Assembly (NCBI GenBank): GCA_001788295.1
Contig: MGBO01000021.1
Coordinates: forward strand, 13,906 to 74,002
From: Candidatus Roizmanbacteria bacterium RIFOXYC1_FULL_41_16
GTDB taxonomy: Bacteria; Patescibacteriota; Microgenomatia; UBA1406
Reading direction: 5' to 3'
Length of the DNA: 60,097 nt
Shown: positions 9,590 through 19,615 of the stretch, one piece after another
How positions within the stretch are numbered: position 1 is the first letter of the stretch
Layout: each line of letters begins with the position of its first letter
Notes under the pieces: generated by a model
Told to the model about the DNA's origin: nothing
The model's input: the letters and a program-made list of their open reading frames with translations, nothing else
The model's database searches: none
Translations under genes and position numbers: made by a program

Positions 9590-10951
9590 TTATAACAGTT
9601 TATAAAATTCGTCTTTGATTTGCAGCCGCTTTTTTTCCCAAACCGGTTCGCGGCGACAAAGTCGGGCAGTATCTTGAGGATCGGCCAAAAGCAGTTCGGC
9701 AATAATTTCAAAGTGCAGAGTATTCTGAGAGGCTTTCAAAAGAACTACGTCACCTGGTCTAAGAAGGCGCTCCTTAATAAACAAACCGGCTTGATAGGTG
9801 TTTTGAAAATGATGAAGAGCGGTTTCTTCGTACTTTTTCTGTAATATTGGGTAAGCGTGTTGTAGCATTTCCGGACCCACTAAAACTACCTGGTCAAATT
9901 TCAGTCTTAAAATTTCCTTAGCTAGATTCTGATGTTGCTTCTCGCTTTCCATTCCGAGTTCGCGCATATCGCCCAAAACCGCAATCTTGCGCTTGCCTGG
10001 ATATTCATCCAAAACCTCCATTAAGGATTTGGTCGCGTAAAAACTCGAATTATAGCTGGAGTCAATAATTTTGGTACCATTAAGTCCTTCCAGAATTGAA
10101 CAAATACCAGGATTAAATTGATATGTCGATAACGCTTCATTAAAATCGCGATCCGAGACCTTGAGCAACTTAGCCAAAATGTAACCAGCCAACAAAGTAT
10201 AGCCAAAATTTTTAGGGGCAATAAAAGGCAACTCGATTTCCGGCTTTTCCTTGTCCATCTTCAGTTTGAATGTTGTTCGTTTGCGGAAAATTTGCCAGCT
10301 GCCAAAAGAGTAATTACCCTGTCGTTGCTTAAGATCATATCGGTTGAAACGATAACCTCGCAAAGACTCTGTAATAAATTTTGAGTCGGCGTTTACCATA
10401 CCCACGAGCTTCTTACTGGTCCCAAACATTTTGGCAAACTCAGCCGCCACAGCCGAAGCTGGATTTTGATATTTCCCCAACTTTACCAGTTTGTCAAAGT
10501 TGGCAGTGTGAGTAGCATAAGAGCTTACCCAAAAAACATACTCAGGTTTTATAAATGAAGCAAAAAAAGCCATTTCTCCAATCCGATCAACGTCCAATTC
10601 AACCACATAGTACTGTTCTTTAAAAGTAAACAAGCACCGAAACACCGAATAAAATGGCACCTTTAGGGCTTGCCAAAACCATTCTTCTACCGAGTAATTA
10701 GTAATATGAATATCAAGGACGTCCAAAGGAATGGCAAAGGCACTGTTAGCCTTACGACTTTTGCGACATGAGTATTTCTTGGTAATAATTTGATGAAACA
10801 AATTATGAGCATTGCTTTTGCCGGCAGAACCCATCACCACCACAATCTGTGGGTGCCAACGTTTCAAGACAAGACTGGCAAAAAAACGAAAATATCTGGC
10901 GATCGGGAAATACAACTTCTTGGCAAGCCATAGATAAAGTCTATGTTTCAT
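9590..10951 (-). CDS. MurF-like Mur ligase family protein
   Basis: VVVMGSAGKSNAHNLF (P-loop), IIDSSYNSSFYATKSLMEVLDEYPGKRKIAVLGDMRELG (MurF C-terminal domain). Confidence 0.8.
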   Translation of the reverse strand: MKHRLYLWLAKKLYFPIARYFRFFASLVLKRWHPQIVVVMGSAGKSNAHNLFHQIITKKYSCRKSRKANSAFAIPLDVLDIHITNYSVEEWFWQALKVPFYSVFRCLFTFKEQYYVVELDVDRIGEMAFFASFIKPEYVFWVSSYATHTANFDKLVKLGKYQNPASAVAAEFAKMFGTSKKLVGMVNADSKFITESLRGYRFNRYDLKQRQGNYSFGSWQIFRKRTTFKLKMDKEKPEIELPFIAPKNFGYTLLAGYILAKLLKVSDRDFNEALSTYQFNPGICSILEGLNGTKIIDSSYNSSFYATKSLMEVLDEYPGKRKIAVLGDMRELGMESEKQHQNLAKEILRLKFDQVVLVGPEMLQHAYPILQKKYEETALHHFQNTYQAGLFIKERLLRPGDVVLLKASQNTLHFEIIAELLLADPQDTARLCRREPVWEKKRLQIKDEFYKLL

Positions 10952-10957
10952 AAGCTA

Positions 10958-10987
10958 ATTATAGCAAACTGAATAATTGCTTAGCAA
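10958..10987 (-). promoter_or_regulatory. Promoter TTGCTA-18 nt-TATAAT (extended TGc), 6 nt before the ATG of the MurF-like gene
   Basis: Minus strand TTGCTA 10987-10982, TATAAT 10963-10958, ATG at 10951. Confidence 0.65.
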
Positions 10988-11031
10988 CAATCCAAACCTA
11001 ATTTTTGGCAAACAAACGGCAAGAGTGCTAA

Positions 11032-11056
11032 TAGCAGACAGTGCTTTTGTCTGCTA
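11032..11056. other. Perfect 9-bp stem hairpin TAGCAGACA-gtgcttt-TGTCTGCTA downstream of lepA (possible 3' end/terminator-like structure)
   Basis: Inverted repeat read directly; no strong U-tract on either strand. Confidence 0.4.
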
Positions 11057-11097
11057 AATATTACCTTGAAATCAAAGGGTTGTTGCAACAGTCCAAA

Positions 11098-12816
11098 TCA
11101 ATCACGAAAAAGCTTTATAAAAGTCTCTTTGGGGATAGAGACTGTTCCAACTTGCTTTAAGTCACTCTTTCCCTTTTTTTGTTTTTTGAGTAATTTGTCC
11201 TTCCTGGTTCGGTCACCGCCGTAAAGTTTGGCAGTGACGTCTTTCCTAAACGGAGCCACTCGACTACTGGCAATTATCTTGTTTTGAAATCGAGCTTGAA
11301 TTTTAATTTCAAATTGTTGACGAGGTATTAATTTTTGCAATTTGGTGACATATTTTTGCGCCACAAAAAAGGCCTTATTTTTGACCACGATTTGAGAGAA
11401 CTCATCAATCGGCTTAAGGTTGATCAAAATTTCCAGCTTGCTGGCTTCTACATATCGATATTCCAAGAACTCCCAATCAAGGCTGCCGTACCCAGAGGTA
11501 GCACTTTTGAGAGTATCAAAAAAATTATTCCCCATTAATTCGGCCAGCGGAATTTCAAGCCCCAAAACCAATTGGTTTTGCAGATTTAAATTGGTGGTTG
11601 TCAAAATTCTGGCACGATATTCATAGCTCAATTGCATAACGGCGTTGATGTAATCCTGAGGAATAATGACCGTGGCCTTGGCAATCGGTTCGTAAAACTG
11701 TTGATCACGGATTTGAAACTCAACCTGTGCCGGAGTAATCACCAAATCCAAATTGTGCTCCTGTTCGAGTCTTTCTCTAATAATTTCGGCATGCAATAAT
11801 CCCAAAAACCCCACTCGTAATCCCGGACCCAGAGCCTGGCTATAAATGCCAACATAATCCAAAGACGAATCGTTGAGCGCCACCTTTTCCATCGCGGCCA
11901 CCAATCTTTCGTAATCAGCATTATCAGTTGGAAAAATAAAAGCATAAACCATTGGCTTGGTTTTGCGATAACCGGGTAAGGCCGGAGCCGGCAGCAATTC
12001 AGTGGTAAAAGTATCGCCCACACGCACCTGCTTGATTGACTTCAGGCCCGTCACAAGATAACCAATCTCGTTTTCCAATAACTTGGATGACGGATCCAAT
12101 TCTGGGGTAAAATAACCGACTTCACCGGAGACAAAATTTTGCGAACTGCCAATTAGTTTCAGCCGCTGACCCTTTTGTAAAGAGCCGCCAAAAACCCTAA
12201 CAAAAGCAATCACACCACGGTGAGGATCATAATAAGAATCAAAAATCAGAGCTTGAGTGACAGTCGAGTCAACTTCTGCGCTTTTGGGAGCCGGAATTTT
12301 CTCAATCACTGCTTTTAACAAAGCTTCACAGTTTTGCCCGGTTTTTGCCGAAATAGACAACACTTCAGATTCGTCGATTTTCAAAAAACTAGCCAAGTCA
12401 GCTCTGACTTTTTCCACCTGAGCCTCAGACCGATCAATTTTGTTCAAAACCGGAATGACAACCAAATTTTGTTCCAAAGCTTTATAGGTGTGGGCAATTG
12501 TTTGAGCCTGAATACCCTGAGTAGCGTCGACCAACAAAATAACACCCTCGACACAAGCCAAAGTGCGCTCGACTTCATAAGAAAAATCCACATGGCCTGG
12601 AGTATCCACCAAATTGAGAGTGTAGCCCTGATATTGGAGCCGGACAGGGGCAAGCTTAATAGTGATACCACGCTCTCGAGAAATCGGATTGCGGTCCAGA
12701 AGCTGCTCATCATGATTGTTCTTGTCAATCAAACCGGTAATTTCCATTAATCGATCAGCCAAAGTACTTTTTCCATGATCAATGTGAGCAATAATGGCAA
12801 AGTTTCTGATTTTCAT
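11098..12816 (-). CDS. lepA: Elongation factor 4 (LepA GTPase)
   Basis: IAHIDHGKSTLADRLME, RERGITIKLAPV, VDTPGHVDFSYEVERTLA; C-terminus TAKLYGGDRTRKDKLLKKQKKGK. Confidence 0.95.
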   Translation of the reverse strand: MKIRNFAIIAHIDHGKSTLADRLMEITGLIDKNNHDEQLLDRNPISRERGITIKLAPVRLQYQGYTLNLVDTPGHVDFSYEVERTLACVEGVILLVDATQGIQAQTIAHTYKALEQNLVVIPVLNKIDRSEAQVEKVRADLASFLKIDESEVLSISAKTGQNCEALLKAVIEKIPAPKSAEVDSTVTQALIFDSYYDPHRGVIAFVRVFGGSLQKGQRLKLIGSSQNFVSGEVGYFTPELDPSSKLLENEIGYLVTGLKSIKQVRVGDTFTTELLPAPALPGYRKTKPMVYAFIFPTDNADYERLVAAMEKVALNDSSLDYVGIYSQALGPGLRVGFLGLLHAEIIRERLEQEHNLDLVITPAQVEFQIRDQQFYEPIAKATVIIPQDYINAVMQLSYEYRARILTTTNLNLQNQLVLGLEIPLAELMGNNFFDTLKSATSGYGSLDWEFLEYRYVEASKLEILINLKPIDEFSQIVVKNKAFFVAQKYVTKLQKLIPRQQFEIKIQARFQNKIIASSRVAPFRKDVTAKLYGGDRTRKDKLLKKQKKGKSDLKQVGTVSIPKETFIKLFRD

Positions 12817-12823
12817 CTCTTGT

Positions 12824-12832
12824 AGTATAGCA
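12824..12832 (-). promoter_or_regulatory. Extended -10 (TGCTATACT) 7 nt upstream of the lepA ATG
   Basis: Minus strand TGcTATACT-acaagag-ATG. Confidence 0.55.
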
Positions 12833-12846
12833 TCTTGAGCAGGCTG

Positions 12847-14283
12847 TTAGTCGATTACTACAATCTTCACCGTGGAGCTGCCTCCTTCCACGGCCCAGTA
12901 ATCGCCATGAATAACAATGAATTTGTCGCCGCTTGCCGCCAGTTGTTGGTCAGCCAAAAATTTGATCACGGCGCGCACATGGCCGCCAGTGACTTCCTTG
13001 GTCTTCTCATAGCCAGAGTCCTGGACAAAGGAAAGCACACCATAATTAAGACTGAGTTTGTCCGCAACAGCTTTAGATGGACAAAACGCATATAAGGGCA
13101 CGCCGGCACGGTAACGAGATAATAAATTAACAGTTCGTCCGGTTTGAGTTAAGACAATAAAACCCTTGACGTTCAAATGGGCCTGACTGGCTTTAAGATA
13201 CAAATTATAAGCCGTGTCTGCCACCAGATTTTCCTGATGATTGATGGCAAAATTATATTGTAAGCGAAGATCGGCCTGAGTGTAGCGCTCAGTATAACTG
13301 AGGGTTTTCGCCATATATTTGACAGCGGCCAAAGGATGTTTTCCAGAGGCGCTTTCGGCCGAAAGCATCACCGCGTCGGTCCGGTCGTAAACGGCGTTAG
13401 CAACGTCAGATACCTCGGCCCGAGTGGGCAGGGGATTGTTGATCATGCTTTCAAGCATCTGGGTTGCCGTAATCACCGGTTTACCTGCCTCCAAGCACTT
13501 ACGAATCAATAACTTCTGATAATAAGGGACCTTTTCCAAAGCCAGCTCAATACCCAAATCACCTCTGGCCACCATTACCGCATCGCTCACATCAATAATT
13601 TCGTCCAAATTTTCCAAGCTATTTTTGGTTTCAATCTTGGCAATAATTTTGGCTTTAATTTTGAGTTTGTCCATCTCTTTACGCAACAGGGTAATGTCGT
13701 CGTGAGTTCGCACAAAAGAAAGAGCGACAAAATCAATTTCTTCCTTAAGTGCCAGCTGCAAGCCCTCGAAATCCCGTTCAATTAAAACCGGAAACGGAAA
13801 ATCGGCTCCGGGAATATTTAAGGACTTGTTGTTTTTCAAAACCCCTGGAGTTTGTACGATCAAATAGGCTTTGTCTTGTTCTCTTAAAAACTTAAAGCTA
13901 AAATAGCCGTCATCCGCATACAAAATTTGGCCATTTTTAAGATGGGAAATAATACTAGGGTGAGAAATAGAAAATCCCGGCTCTTTACCCAAGAAAGCCC
14001 TTTCGCCAAAAGCCAACTTCTGATTCTGTGTTAATTCCAGTTGGTCAAAAGTCATCTTGATTCTGATTTCCGGCCCTTGCAGATCAATAAGTGTCCCAAT
14101 GTTGACTTTCATTCTGTTGGCAATGTCGTTCACGCGTCGAATTCGGTCTTGATGCCAATCAACGGTGTTATGCTTAAAGTTAAAACGAAAAACATTGACG
14201 CCGGATTCAATCAGCTGCTTAATCATTTCCGGCTCATCAGAAGCCGGACCAATCGTCGCTACAATTTTCGTCAGTTTCAACAT
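12847..14283 (-). CDS. pyk: Pyruvate kinase
   Basis: TKIVATIGPASDEPEMIKQLIESGVNVFRFNF, AKIETKNSLENLDEI, VMVARGDLGIEL, PVITATQMLESMINNPLPTRAEVSDVANAVYD. Confidence 0.96.
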   Translation of the reverse strand: MLKLTKIVATIGPASDEPEMIKQLIESGVNVFRFNFKHNTVDWHQDRIRRVNDIANRMKVNIGTLIDLQGPEIRIKMTFDQLELTQNQKLAFGERAFLGKEPGFSISHPSIISHLKNGQILYADDGYFSFKFLREQDKAYLIVQTPGVLKNNKSLNIPGADFPFPVLIERDFEGLQLALKEEIDFVALSFVRTHDDITLLRKEMDKLKIKAKIIAKIETKNSLENLDEIIDVSDAVMVARGDLGIELALEKVPYYQKLLIRKCLEAGKPVITATQMLESMINNPLPTRAEVSDVANAVYDRTDAVMLSAESASGKHPLAAVKYMAKTLSYTERYTQADLRLQYNFAINHQENLVADTAYNLYLKASQAHLNVKGFIVLTQTGRTVNLLSRYRAGVPLYAFCPSKAVADKLSLNYGVLSFVQDSGYEKTKEVTGGHVRAVIKFLADQQLAASGDKFIVIHGDYWAVEGGSSTVKIVVID

Positions 14284-14289
14284 ACTTTC

Positions 14290-14319
14290 ATTCTATAAAC
14301 ATTGACGGCAAAAAGCCAA
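14290..14319 (-). promoter_or_regulatory. Putative promoter TTGGCT-18 nt-TAGAAT, 6 nt before the pyk ATG
   Basis: Minus strand TTGGCT 14319-14314, TAGAAT 14295-14290. Confidence 0.45.
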
Positions 14320-14350
14320 CGGCGTTATGAAGATATGATAAGATATCACT

Positions 14351-15001
14351 ATGCCAGAAGAACAAACTGATGTTAGTCAATTCTTTAGTCGCTACCAGTC
14401 CAAAAAATTCAAGCGTGGTGAAGTCATTCTCAATCCCTGTGCCAAAATCAGTCAGATTTTTTATTTAGAGAGTGGTTTTGTTAAGCAATATTTGCTTACC
14501 AAAGACGGTCGCGTTAAAGCGGTCAATATTTACAAGCCTGGTTCTTACTTTCCTATTATTATGGCTTTGGCAAGAGCGGAGAATCGCTATTTTTTTGAAG
14601 CCATCGACGACGTTTCCGTTAATCAAGCTCCGGTTGAGGCAGTGCTTGATCTGATGCGTCAAGAACCCAAAATTACTCTTGATTTGTTCAAGCGCTTTTC
14701 AGGCGGTATGGACGGAGTTCTCAATATTATGCAAAGCCTGATGTACGAAGCCAGTCAGAAAAAACTGGCCGCTTTTTTACTGATGCTGTGTCAACGTTTT
14801 GGCAAGCGCCGCGGTAATTACGTCAAAATCACTATTCCGCTCACTCATCAGGATCTGGCCAGTTTTACCGGCATGATCCGCGAAACCATCAGTTTTGAAA
14901 TGAAAAAGCTGCAGGAGAAGGGGATTGTTGTTAAAAATAATAGCCGGAAGGCCATTGAGATAAAGAATCTTATTGGCCTACAAAATATTGTTCTATCGTG
15001 A
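14351..15001 (+). CDS. Crp/Fnr family transcriptional regulator
   Basis: N-terminal cNMP-binding-like fold (KFKRGEVILNP...IFYLESGFVKQYLLTKDG), C-terminal HTH_Crp (LTHQDLASFTGMIRETISFEMKKLQEKGIV). Confidence 0.85.
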   Translation: MPEEQTDVSQFFSRYQSKKFKRGEVILNPCAKISQIFYLESGFVKQYLLTKDGRVKAVNIYKPGSYFPIIMALARAENRYFFEAIDDVSVNQAPVEAVLDLMRQEPKITLDLFKRFSGGMDGVLNIMQSLMYEASQKKLAAFLLMLCQRFGKRRGNYVKITIPLTHQDLASFTGMIRETISFEMKKLQEKGIVVKNNSRKAIEIKNLIGLQNIVLS

Positions 15002-16269
15002 TAAAACTTTTAAACAAACTTTTAAGAAATGTGTACGTTCAGGGTAGTTTTTTTTTAACTGTTTCATCTTTGCTGATTAATTTCATCAATTATCTATTTC
15101 ATTTTTTAGCGGCCCGAATTCTCAAACCGGCTGGATATGGTAATTTGGCGGCCTTTTATTCGTATGCTATTATTTGCTCTGTTCCAATATTAGTCTTTAC
15201 AGTTATTATTGTTCAAAGAATCGGCTCTCACGTTAAAAACAGTCGTCAATATACCAGAACCATTGTAATACGATTTCTATTAATTCTTAAAAAGATTCTG
15301 CCGATTCTATTTCTTCTTTTCTTATTAACTCCTCTTTTGTCCTCGTATACAAATTTACCGGTTGAAATTACTTACTTGATATTTCCCTCAATATTGTTAA
15401 GTTCAGTTTTGGGTTTTTACTTAGCTGTTTTCCAAGGACTTAAAATTTTTTTACTTTTTTCTATTCTTTCTTTAATTTTGGCTTTATCCAAATTACTAAG
15501 TATCTTTTTGCCATTGTTTTATCTCGGTCAACTTTTTCACGTCTTATTGTTTCAAACAACAGGGATTGCGTTTGTTCTATTAATTTCGGCATTTTACACA
15601 AATAAATTCCTAAAACTCACCGATACTGAGTTGTCAAAAAGTAGCCGGACAAATTTGGACAAAATTATTTTTAATCGCCAATTTTTCATTACTTTAATGT
15701 CAATGATGGCAATTGTGATAATCAGCAATTACGATATTATCTATGTGAAGCGAAATTTTGAGGCCAATGTTGCCGGATTCTACAGTGCCTGGTCTATTTT
15801 CGGCAAAATTACTTATTACCTAGTTGGGCCAGTCCTTCAGGTTGTTTTGGTTTTCTTTTCCAATCGTTCTCAGTCTAAGTCACAGGAAAAAGTATTATAT
15901 TTTTCAGGCGCTCTAATTGTTCTTGTCGGCATCTTCACTTATTTTAGCTACAAATTTATTGGTGAACGATTTGTTTTGATTTTGTTTGGGAATCAATATC
16001 AAAGTATTTATGCCTACCTTGGCTATGCATCATTATACGGTATCACTTACAGCTGTTTAAACTTGATGAATACTTACTTTTTGGCTAAGAATAGTCTCTC
16101 TGCCTTAATATTACCAGTGGCTTTACCGGCTTATCTTTTTCTGATTACCCAGGTAAAAGACAGTCTTCAAAATATTATGCATCTCAACATTTACTTCTCC
16201 GCGTCTGTTTTTTTGCTTTATACTTGTTCACATATATATTCCAGAATAAAAACCAACAATGGCAGATGA
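14998..16269 (+). CDS. Polysaccharide flippase (Wzx/PST-like oligosaccharide transporter)
   Basis: Polytopic; NYLFHFLAARILKPAGYGNLAAFYSY typical of the MOP superfamily N-terminus. GTGA overlap with the regulator. Confidence 0.75.
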   Translation: MIKLLNKLLRNVYVQGSFFLTVSSLLINFINYLFHFLAARILKPAGYGNLAAFYSYAIICSVPILVFTVIIVQRIGSHVKNSRQYTRTIVIRFLLILKKILPILFLLFLLTPLLSSYTNLPVEITYLIFPSILLSSVLGFYLAVFQGLKIFLLFSILSLILALSKLLSIFLPLFYLGQLFHVLLFQTTGIAFVLLISAFYTNKFLKLTDTELSKSSRTNLDKIIFNRQFFITLMSMMAIVIISNYDIIYVKRNFEANVAGFYSAWSIFGKITYYLVGPVLQVVLVFFSNRSQSKSQEKVLYFSGALIVLVGIFTYFSYKFIGERFVLILFGNQYQSIYAYLGYASLYGITYSCLNLMNTYFLAKNSLSALILPVALPAYLFLITQVKDSLQNIMHLNIYFSASVFLLYTCSHIYSRIKTNNGR

Positions 16270-17020
16270 TAATTTAGATCACTTTTTGAGCCTGATCATT
16301 CCGGTTTACAAGCAAGAGGCAACCATCGTTCGTAATATTCGCGAAATCAAACAGGCATTAGACAAGATTCGTTATCCTTATGAATTAATTGTCGTCATTG
16401 ACGGCCTGATCGACAAATCATATGACAAATTGAAAAAGGCCAAAATTCCAAATGCCAAAATCATTGTTTATAAAAAAAATCATGGCAAGAGTTATGCTAT
16501 CAGAGCCGGAATGAACAAAGCCAAAGGGGATTATGTGATGTTTATTGATTCCGGAATGGAAATCGATCCTAACGGTATCTCCATGCTTCTGGAGCATATG
16601 GAATGGTACAACGCCGATATTATTGTTGGTTCCAAAAGACACCCGGCTTCACTGATAAATTACTCACGCTCCAGAAGGATTTTGAGTTTTGGTTATTATT
16701 ATTTAGTCAGGTTATTATTTGGCGTCAATGTTCGAGACACTCAAGCCGGTATTAAAATTTTTAAAAAAGAATTAATAAAGAAAGTACTGCCTCGTTTAGT
16801 TGAGAAAAGATTTGCCGGCGATCTAGAAATATTGGTCGTTGCCAAAACACTCGGTTATCACCGAATTTTTGAAGCCCCAATTAAACTGGATTATAAGCTG
16901 GGAAAAATTACATCAGCAGCCAATCTGACAGCGATCTGGAAAATTTTATTTGATACACTGGCAATTTTTTACCGGTCGCGAATTCTCAAATCCTATAATC
17001 AATCCTTAAAGAATAAATGA
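16259..17020 (+). CDS. Glycosyltransferase family 2 (polyprenol-phosphate sugar synthase-like)
   Basis: LSLIIPVYKQEATIVRNI, NHGKSYAIRAGMNKAKGDYVMFIDSGMEIDP, DTQAGIKIFKKEL. Confidence 0.85.
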   Translation: MADDNLDHFLSLIIPVYKQEATIVRNIREIKQALDKIRYPYELIVVIDGLIDKSYDKLKKAKIPNAKIIVYKKNHGKSYAIRAGMNKAKGDYVMFIDSGMEIDPNGISMLLEHMEWYNADIIVGSKRHPASLINYSRSRRILSFGYYYLVRLLFGVNVRDTQAGIKIFKKELIKKVLPRLVEKRFAGDLEILVVAKTLGYHRIFEAPIKLDYKLGKITSAANLTAIWKILFDTLAIFYRSRILKSYNQSLKNK

Positions 17021-18132
17021 ACATCTTGTGGTTTACCTGGAAGGACCAAAAGAATCCTGATGCCGGAGGTGCAGAATTTATTAATGAGGGCTTGGCCTCA
17101 AGGCTGGCAAAAAACGGTCACCACGTTAAATTTATCGTCGCTAATTTTAAAGGGGGCTCAAGTCACGAGCAGCTAAGAGGTTATGAAATCAATCGAGTCG
17201 GTAACCGATACACCGTATATTTTGAGGCCTTTCGTTATTTTAAAAAACATCTCCAACAATGGCCTGATGTGATCATTGAAGAAATTAATACCATGCCGTT
17301 TATGACACAATTATATTCCAGATCAAAGCGATTATTGTTTATTCATCAGCTTTGTCGTGAAATTTGGTTCTATCAGTTCCCGTTTCTATTAGCCATAATT
17401 GGCTATTTTCTCGAGCCACTTTACCTCAAACTACTTAGTAGTAATAAGGTAGTTACAGTATCCCAGAGCAGTGCCACCGATCTAGTCAAATACGGTTTTA
17501 AGAAGAGCAATATCACCATTATTCCTGAGTTTGTCGATCTAAGACCGATACCAAACCTTTCAGCAACAAAGAAGTTCACTGAGTTTACTCTGCTGTCGTT
17601 AGGCTCAATAAGGCCAATGAAAAGAACCCATCATCAAATTAAAGCCTTTGAGTTGGCTAAAGAACATATTCCCAAACTTAAGTTAAAAATCGTCGGCAGA
17701 GTCTCTGGTATTTACGGCAAGAAAATATTAAAGATGATCAAGCATAGCAAGTATTCACAAGACATTGAATATATTGGTAAGGCAAGTCAACAAAAGAAAC
17801 AGGAATTATTAAAAAAAAGTCATCTATTACTGGCTACATCTGTCAAAGAGGGTTGGGGATTGACTATCACTGAGGCCGCTACCCAAGGGACGCCGGCAAT
17901 TGCTTATAATGTAGACGGCCTGCGCGATAGTATTATCAATAATAGGACCGGCCTATTAGTTAAGGAGTCCAATCCAACAAGCTTAAGTCAACTTATTCTT
18001 AAACTTTATCAAAATGAAGATCTTTATCAGAGGCTGCAAACCGCAGCCTGGGAAACAAGTGTCAAATACACATTACAATCTTCTTACAAAGAATTTATTA
18101 AAAGATTATATAATCATACACCATGGCAGTGA
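17017..18132 (+). CDS. Glycosyltransferase family 4
   Basis: DAGGAEFINEGLASRLAKNGH; SVKEGWGLTITEAATQGTPAIAYNVDGLRDSI. Confidence 0.88.
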   Translation: MNILWFTWKDQKNPDAGGAEFINEGLASRLAKNGHHVKFIVANFKGGSSHEQLRGYEINRVGNRYTVYFEAFRYFKKHLQQWPDVIIEEINTMPFMTQLYSRSKRLLFIHQLCREIWFYQFPFLLAIIGYFLEPLYLKLLSSNKVVTVSQSSATDLVKYGFKKSNITIIPEFVDLRPIPNLSATKKFTEFTLLSLGSIRPMKRTHHQIKAFELAKEHIPKLKLKIVGRVSGIYGKKILKMIKHSKYSQDIEYIGKASQQKKQELLKKSHLLLATSVKEGWGLTITEAATQGTPAIAYNVDGLRDSIINNRTGLLVKESNPTSLSQLILKLYQNEDLYQRLQTAAWETSVKYTLQSSYKEFIKRLYNHTPWQ

Positions 18133-19145
18133 AAATGAAGATTGGTCTTATCGGATATGGGTATTGGGGCCCAAATTTTGCCAGATTGATTAATGATTCT
18201 TCTCAAACCGAACTCACTTATTGTGCTGATCTGATGCAAATATCATTAGATAAAGTAAAACAAAAATATCCTAAAACAATAGTTACTAAAGATTATCATG
18301 AAATTTTCAATGATCCGTCAGTCAGGGCCGTCTTAATCGTCACGCCCGTTAAGACTCATTTTAAGATTGCTCAGGAAGCTCTTCAAGCCAATAAACATGT
18401 TTTTATTGAAAAACCAATTACTGGTACGATTGCTGAAGCGGATGTCTTGATTAAATTGGCCAAAAAAAAGAAACGTACCTTAATGGTCGGTCATACTTTT
18501 CTCTATAACAGCGCAGTTAGATATATAAAAAATATCCTGGCAAAAGAGAGAATTGGCAAAATTCGACACTTGCATTTTCAGCGTCGTAATTTAGGTCCTA
18601 TTCGTCAGGATGTTAATGTCCTATGGGATTTGGCCGAACACGACATTTCTATGCTGCTATATTGGGTAAGTAGCCGTCCGATTTCAGTTCTGGCAATCGG
18701 TGAAAGTTATCTACAAAAAAATCTCTTCGATGTTGTTTCAGCCTCAATCAAATTTAGCGATGGGATTTTAGCTAATATTATTCTGAGCTGGCTTGATCCA
18801 ATCAAAATTAGAGAAGTCACCATTGTCGGATCAACAAAAATGATTCAATTTAATGACCTTGATACAAGCAGTCCAGTTAAAATTTATGACAAAAATGCCA
18901 ATATTATTCAGAAAACTCAGGGTGTCTCTTTTCAAAAATACAAAATCGCTCTTCACGAAGGTAAAATTTTTACTCCAATAATAAAGAATAAAGAACCGCT
19001 GGCAGAAGAGTATCAACACTTTGTGAAGTGCATTTTAAAGAATATAATACCTTTAACCGATGGTAATAATGGCCGTCAGGTAGTTTCAATATTGACCTCT
19101 TTACAGCAATCACTTGATAATAATTCAGAATTAATCAGATTATGA
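18123..19145 (+). CDS. Gfo/Idh/MocA family oxidoreductase (WbpB/WlbA-like)
   Basis: IGLIGYGYWGPNFARLI, VFIEKPITGTIAEAD, WDLAEHDISMLLYW. Confidence 0.88.
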   Translation: MAVKMKIGLIGYGYWGPNFARLINDSSQTELTYCADLMQISLDKVKQKYPKTIVTKDYHEIFNDPSVRAVLIVTPVKTHFKIAQEALQANKHVFIEKPITGTIAEADVLIKLAKKKKRTLMVGHTFLYNSAVRYIKNILAKERIGKIRHLHFQRRNLGPIRQDVNVLWDLAEHDISMLLYWVSSRPISVLAIGESYLQKNLFDVVSASIKFSDGILANIILSWLDPIKIREVTIVGSTKMIQFNDLDTSSPVKIYDKNANIIQKTQGVSFQKYKIALHEGKIFTPIIKNKEPLAEEYQHFVKCILKNIIPLTDGNNGRQVVSILTSLQQSLDNNSELIRL

Positions 19146-19615
19146 AAAAACTTACCAAAATAAACAGTAAACAAAACTTAAATAACATCGTTCTCGGCGA
19201 CAAAGTCATTATTAATGACTTTGTCAATCTATATGGGTGTCAAATAGGCAACCATTCTCTGATTGGACCATTTGTAGAAATTCAGAAAAATGTTATCGTC
19301 GGTGAATTTTGCCGGATTCAATCCCACTCATTCATCTGCGAAGGTGTAATTTTGAAAGATCGAGTTTTTATTGGTCATGGAGTAATGTTTATAAATGACA
19401 ACTATCCTTCTGTAAAAACCACCCTGGACAAAACATGGAAGCTAAAACCAATCATAATTGAGGAAGGGGCATCAATTGGCAGTGGTGCGATTATTTTGGG
19501 TGGCGTCAACATCGGGAAGAATGCTTTAATCGGGGCCGGAGCGGTTGTTACGCATAACGTTAAAGCCAATACAGTTGTCACGGGAATACCAGCCCGTAAG
19601 TTGCGTGGAATATGA
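19142..19615 (+). CDS. Left-handed beta-helix (hexapeptide) acyltransferase (WbpD-like)
   Basis: Hexapeptide repeats; [46 protein letters not shown]. Confidence 0.85.
   Translation: MKKLTKINSKQNLNNIVLGDKVIINDFVNLYGCQIGNHSLIGPFVEIQKNVIVGEFCRIQSHSFICEGVILKDRVFIGHGVMFINDNYPSVKTTLDKTWKLKPIIIEEGASIGSGAIILGGVNIGKNALIGAGAVVTHNVKANTVVTGIPARKLRGI

Noticed and set aside
9943-9957. TTTCCATTCCGAG similar to the palindromic repeat core
   Set aside because: Only ~10-11 bases agree and no inverted partner is present; it encodes the conserved MurF motif GDMRELGMES.
11025-11033. GAGTGCTAA, identical to one arm of the CIRCE (HrcA) operator
   Set aside because: The partner arm TTAGCACTC with 9-nt spacing is absent, and no heat-shock gene follows.
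14302-14339. TTGACG ... TATGAT as a standard promoter for the Crp-like gene
   Set aside because: The spacing is 26 bp, too long for a sigma70-type promoter; a nearer TAAGAT box lies 6 nt before the ATG but has no convincing -35.
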